In this document: positions 3,327 to 6,174 of the stretch, piece after piece
How positions within the stretch are numbered: the first letter of the stretch is position 1
Layout of the letters: every line of letters starts with the position of its first letter
Assembly (NCBI GenBank): GCA_018830605.1
Contig: JAHJRZ010000063.1
Span: 1 to 6,174 of the forward strand
Direction of reading: 5' to 3'
Source: Patescibacteria group bacterium
Lineage (GTDB): Bacteria; Patescibacteriota; UBA1384; JAHJRZ01
DNA length: 6,174 bases
Notes under the pieces: generated by a model
The model's database searches: none
Told to the model about the DNA's origin: nothing
Seen by the model: the letters and a program-made list of their open reading frames with translations, nothing else
Program-made: the position numbers and the translations under genes

Positions 3327-6149
3327 TTAAACTTCAGAATAAGGACATATTTTGGAGAAGGCGCAGTATAGACAATTGAAAGATGAGGGCTTGGGATCAA
3401 ATTTCTGGGCCACAATCCCTTCTCGCGCTTCTTGTATTTTTCTTTTGACCGTCTCAATGCGCCGTTCAGTCGGCTTGGATTCGCCGACGATCCCCGAGCC
3501 CAAAAAATATAGCCCAACCGAATCCGGCAGCCTGCCTTTTAATTCTTTGTGAGCGAGAGCATAAATTCCTAATTGTAATGATGAAGTTGCCGCCTGATAG
3601 GCCTTGTCTTTTGAGTCAACATTTGATGATTTAAAATCAATAATTCTTACCTCGCCATTATCTTCCCAAACAGCATCAATAAAACCGGCAATAGTATCGC
3701 GCCCAACTTTAAACCTAAACCTTTGTTCAACTTTGGCGGGAGGAGGATTTAAACGTTCTTTTTTGTAAAAATTTAAAAGCATACGCTTGCCTTTTGTCTT
3801 CGCATCATGTTCATGCTCTTCGTTCAAGTAATTATCATTCTGCCAGTTTAAAAGGTAATTATTATATAAATTTTTAAAGGACATTGTTTTTCCATTAATT
3901 TTGGCGCGATAAAATTGGGCGACGGCGCGATGCAAGGAACTGCCAAAAGCAGCGGCAAAGTGCTGCATCACCGGAACGCGAATAATTGATGAATTTTCGT
4001 ATTTATAAGGGCAAGTCAGATAATCATCAAGCTGGCTATAGCTTAAATAGAGTGAGTCGCCAAATCTTTTTTTAATTTTGTGGGATTTTTCTTCTCTGTA
4101 TAATTCTATCTGCTCAATTTTTTTGATGGTTTGTTTTTGGGTTTCAGTAATTACTCTTTTGCCCAATGCCTCGGCAATAAAAGGAGAGGGCATTGAGGCG
4201 CAAGTCAAGTATAGTTCTTCTTTGGCGCGGGTCATCCCTACATAAAAAAGCCGGCGCTCTTCTTCAATATGCCAGTCGCCTTGCGGCAAGATCTCTTTAA
4301 TAAATTTATCCGGAAGATCAAGGTTCTCTCCGCGCCTGGTCGAAGGAAATCTTCCGTCAATTAAAGAAGAGATAAAGACGATTTTAAATTCAAGCCCTTT
4401 GGCAGCGTGAGCAGTCATCACATTAACTGCATTAATATCCGGGTCGCGCTCTCGCTCTTCCGGCGCTGTGCCTGAATCCAAAATAGTGTCTATGTATTCT
4501 ATGAGATGCATTATTGTCGGCGCTTTAACAATGCGCTGGAAGCTGTTGAGATGATCAAAAAAGAAGGAGATGTTTCTGATTTTTATCTCGTTTTCCGGAG
4601 TGTCAGAATTAAGGCGGAGCTCTTTGATGACATCCTTATCATTTAAAAATTGGTATAAGACCTCGCCGGGCAGTCTTTTTTTTGAGAGTTCGCGATACTT
4701 TTTAATATCCTTGATGATCATTCTTACCTTTTCTTTTGATTCTGGCGAGATAGATAAATTATTTTCATCTATCTGACTCATTACCGCATAAAGGGCGCAG
4801 TTTTTTCGGCGGCAGAAGTCGTTCAGCTCGATCAGGTCGTTAATATCAAGATTATAGATGGATGATAGCGCCAGATGATAAAGGGCGAGATTGTCGTGAT
4901 TGGTCGTCATAAGGCGCAGAAAATTCAATAAGAGTTGGATCTCGGGCCGGCGGTAAAGATTTTTATCCCCGGAGAATTGTGAGGGAATATCATTAAGATT
5001 TAAGGTCTTAATAAAGCTTTCAGCATAAGAATTCGCGCGCACGAGAATTGCAATATCTTTAAATTGAGTTGATTTATTTTTAACTTTTTTCTTAATGATT
5101 TCCGCGATCTTATTCGTTTCTGAAGCCTCGCTGTCAAAATAAAGAAACTCGACCCTTCCTCTTTTTTTAGTCTGGGCGATTAATCTTTTGTTTATTTTAT
5201 TGCTTATTTCCAAGCGATCAGGATTGTTATGCTGAATAAAATTATATGAAGTATCAAGAATCAGCTGAGTGGAGCGATAATTTTTGGACAAGACAATCGT
5301 TTTGGCTTGAGGATAGTCTTTTTTAAAATTAAGAACATTAGAGATAGCGGCTCCGCGGAAGCGATAGATGCTCTGGTCATCATCAGCCACGACCGTAATA
5401 TTATTTCCCGCGGCCGCGATAATCTTAACTAATTCATTTTGGATGTAATTTGTGTCCTGGAATTCATCAACCAAGATGTATTTGAATTGGGTTTTGAGCT
5501 GGTACAGAACCTCAGGGTATTTTTTAAGCTTTGATAATAAACGAAAGATAAGATCGCCAAAATCCAGATAATTATGTTTTTGCAAGAGTTCTTGATAAGT
5601 TTGATAAGTTTTAGCAATCTCAAGCTGAATTTTGTCATTCTTTGTTTTTTTGGCCCAAGCAAGATATTCTTGGGCAGAGATATTCTCGTCTTTAGCTCGT
5701 GAGATAATTCGTAGAATTGTCTCAATAAATTTAGTCGGATTGGTCGGCGGCCGGAGTTCTCTTAATTTAAATTTATAGAGGTTATCGCGGAAAAAAAGAA
5801 TCTGCTCACTTTTTTTTAAGATTTTAAAATCCGGGTCAAGGCCAAAAAGGACGGCATTCTGGCGTAAGATCTCATCAGCAAAAGAATGAAAAGTTGAGAT
5901 GTATGTTTCAACCACGCCAATGGGAAGCAGGAGGTCTACCCGCTCTTCCATCTCCTGCGCCGCCTTATCAGTAAAAGTAAGGGCTAAGATCTCGTTGGGT
6001 TTAGCCAGTCCCTTTTCAATTAGATAAGCGATACGAGTAGTAATTACTTTGGTCTTGCCTGTGCCGGCTCCGGCAATAATAAGTAAGGGACCGTCACTAT
6101 AAGTAACGGCTTTTTTCTGTTCTGGATTTAATCTTTTAAGAAGATTCAT
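3327..6149 (-). CDS. UvrD/PcrA-type helicase fused to a RecB-like Fe-S nuclease
   Basis: A 940-residue superfamily 1A helicase with a nuclease tail. Helicase motifs are intact: Q motif LNPEQKKAV (7-15), Walker A AGAGTGKT (26-33), Ia LALTFTDKAA (55-64), Walker B LVDEFQD (226-232), III ADDDQSIYRFRGA (255-267), IV SKNYRST (288-294), V VMTAHAAKGLEF (577-588), VI ERRLFYVGMTRAK (631-643). From about 700 comes a PD-(D/E)XK domain: H740 in FGSSLH, D825 in GFIDAVW, D838 and K840 in IIDFKSS, and Q859-x3-Y863. C713 plus C926-x2-C929-x5-C935 matches the four-cysteine iron-sulphur staple of AddB-type and Cas4-type nucleases. It probably unwinds and resects DNA ends in an ATP-dependent way, doing in one chain what AddAB or RecBCD do with several. 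No Shine-Dalgarno is seen; the start lies in TAATG, where a stop in another frame overlaps ATG, so coupling to an upstream gene is possible, though only 25 bases are visible. pcrA, uvrD and addA are too specific as symbols. Confidence 0.94.
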   Translation of the reverse strand: MNLLKRLNPEQKKAVTYSDGPLLIIAGAGTGKTKVITTRIAYLIEKGLAKPNEILALTFTDKAAQEMEERVDLLLPIGVVETYISTFHSFADEILRQNAVLFGLDPDFKILKKSEQILFFRDNLYKFKLRELRPPTNPTKFIETILRIISRAKDENISAQEYLAWAKKTKNDKIQLEIAKTYQTYQELLQKHNYLDFGDLIFRLLSKLKKYPEVLYQLKTQFKYILVDEFQDTNYIQNELVKIIAAAGNNITVVADDDQSIYRFRGAAISNVLNFKKDYPQAKTIVLSKNYRSTQLILDTSYNFIQHNNPDRLEISNKINKRLIAQTKKRGRVEFLYFDSEASETNKIAEIIKKKVKNKSTQFKDIAILVRANSYAESFIKTLNLNDIPSQFSGDKNLYRRPEIQLLLNFLRLMTTNHDNLALYHLALSSIYNLDINDLIELNDFCRRKNCALYAVMSQIDENNLSISPESKEKVRMIIKDIKKYRELSKKRLPGEVLYQFLNDKDVIKELRLNSDTPENEIKIRNISFFFDHLNSFQRIVKAPTIMHLIEYIDTILDSGTAPEERERDPDINAVNVMTAHAAKGLEFKIVFISSLIDGRFPSTRRGENLDLPDKFIKEILPQGDWHIEEERRLFYVGMTRAKEELYLTCASMPSPFIAEALGKRVITETQKQTIKKIEQIELYREEKSHKIKKRFGDSLYLSYSQLDDYLTCPYKYENSSIIRVPVMQHFAAAFGSSLHRAVAQFYRAKINGKTMSFKNLYNNYLLNWQNDNYLNEEHEHDAKTKGKRMLLNFYKKERLNPPPAKVEQRFRFKVGRDTIAGFIDAVWEDNGEVRIIDFKSSNVDSKDKAYQAATSSLQLGIYALAHKELKGRLPDSVGLYFLGSGIVGESKPTERRIETVKRKIQEAREGIVAQKFDPKPSSFNCLYCAFSKICPYSEV

Positions 6150-6174
6150 TATTTAAAAATGAGCCTAATGGCAA

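Overview
The window looks like a piece of an uncultivated bacterial genome, probably from the Candidate Phyla Radiation (Patescibacteria/Parcubacteria type). This is an inference from the compact, AT-leaning DNA-repair genes, weak or absent Shine-Dalgarno sites, and a single-chain UvrD helicase fused to a RecB-like nuclease. No rRNA or marker gene is present to confirm the taxon. Every gene I can support is on the minus strand, so the reading order is from high to low coordinates.

Layout in transcription order: (1) 6149-3327, a 940-residue UvrD/PcrA-type ATP-dependent helicase with a C-terminal PD-(D/E)XK nuclease domain carrying a predicted Fe-S cysteine set; (2) 3320-2925, a small GC-rich cassette with a consensus sigma-70 promoter, a leader with two hairpins, a 66-residue zinc-ribbon protein of unknown function, and a long nested inverted repeat that may end the transcript; (3) 2919-1787, rmuC with its own likely promoter and two possible terminator hairpins; (4) 1770-1602, a near-consensus extended -10 promoter followed at once by a long rod-like RNA structure whose imperfect pairs are G-U wobbles only on the minus strand, the best candidate here for an undescribed non-coding RNA; (5) about 1590-1318, a non-coding mosaic of degenerate 7-bp repeats interrupted by hairpins, one with a loop matching the anti-Shine-Dalgarno core; (6) 1303-1201, a leader with mutually exclusive pairings; (7) 1177 to the left edge, a GC-rich gene for a Sec-exported protein of at least 392 residues, truncated by the window.

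Helicase-nuclease and RmuC are both DNA-end processing or recombination proteins and probably belong to the repair machinery. The zinc-ribbon protein between them has no visible functional link. The left-hand secreted-protein gene differs sharply in base composition (about two thirds G+C in sampled lines, against about one third to under one half in rmuC and the helicase). It may be a horizontally acquired or compositionally atypical gene, or mark an assembly join inside the repeat tract. I see no CRISPR array, tRNA, rRNA, transposase, phage gene or recognisable defence operon.
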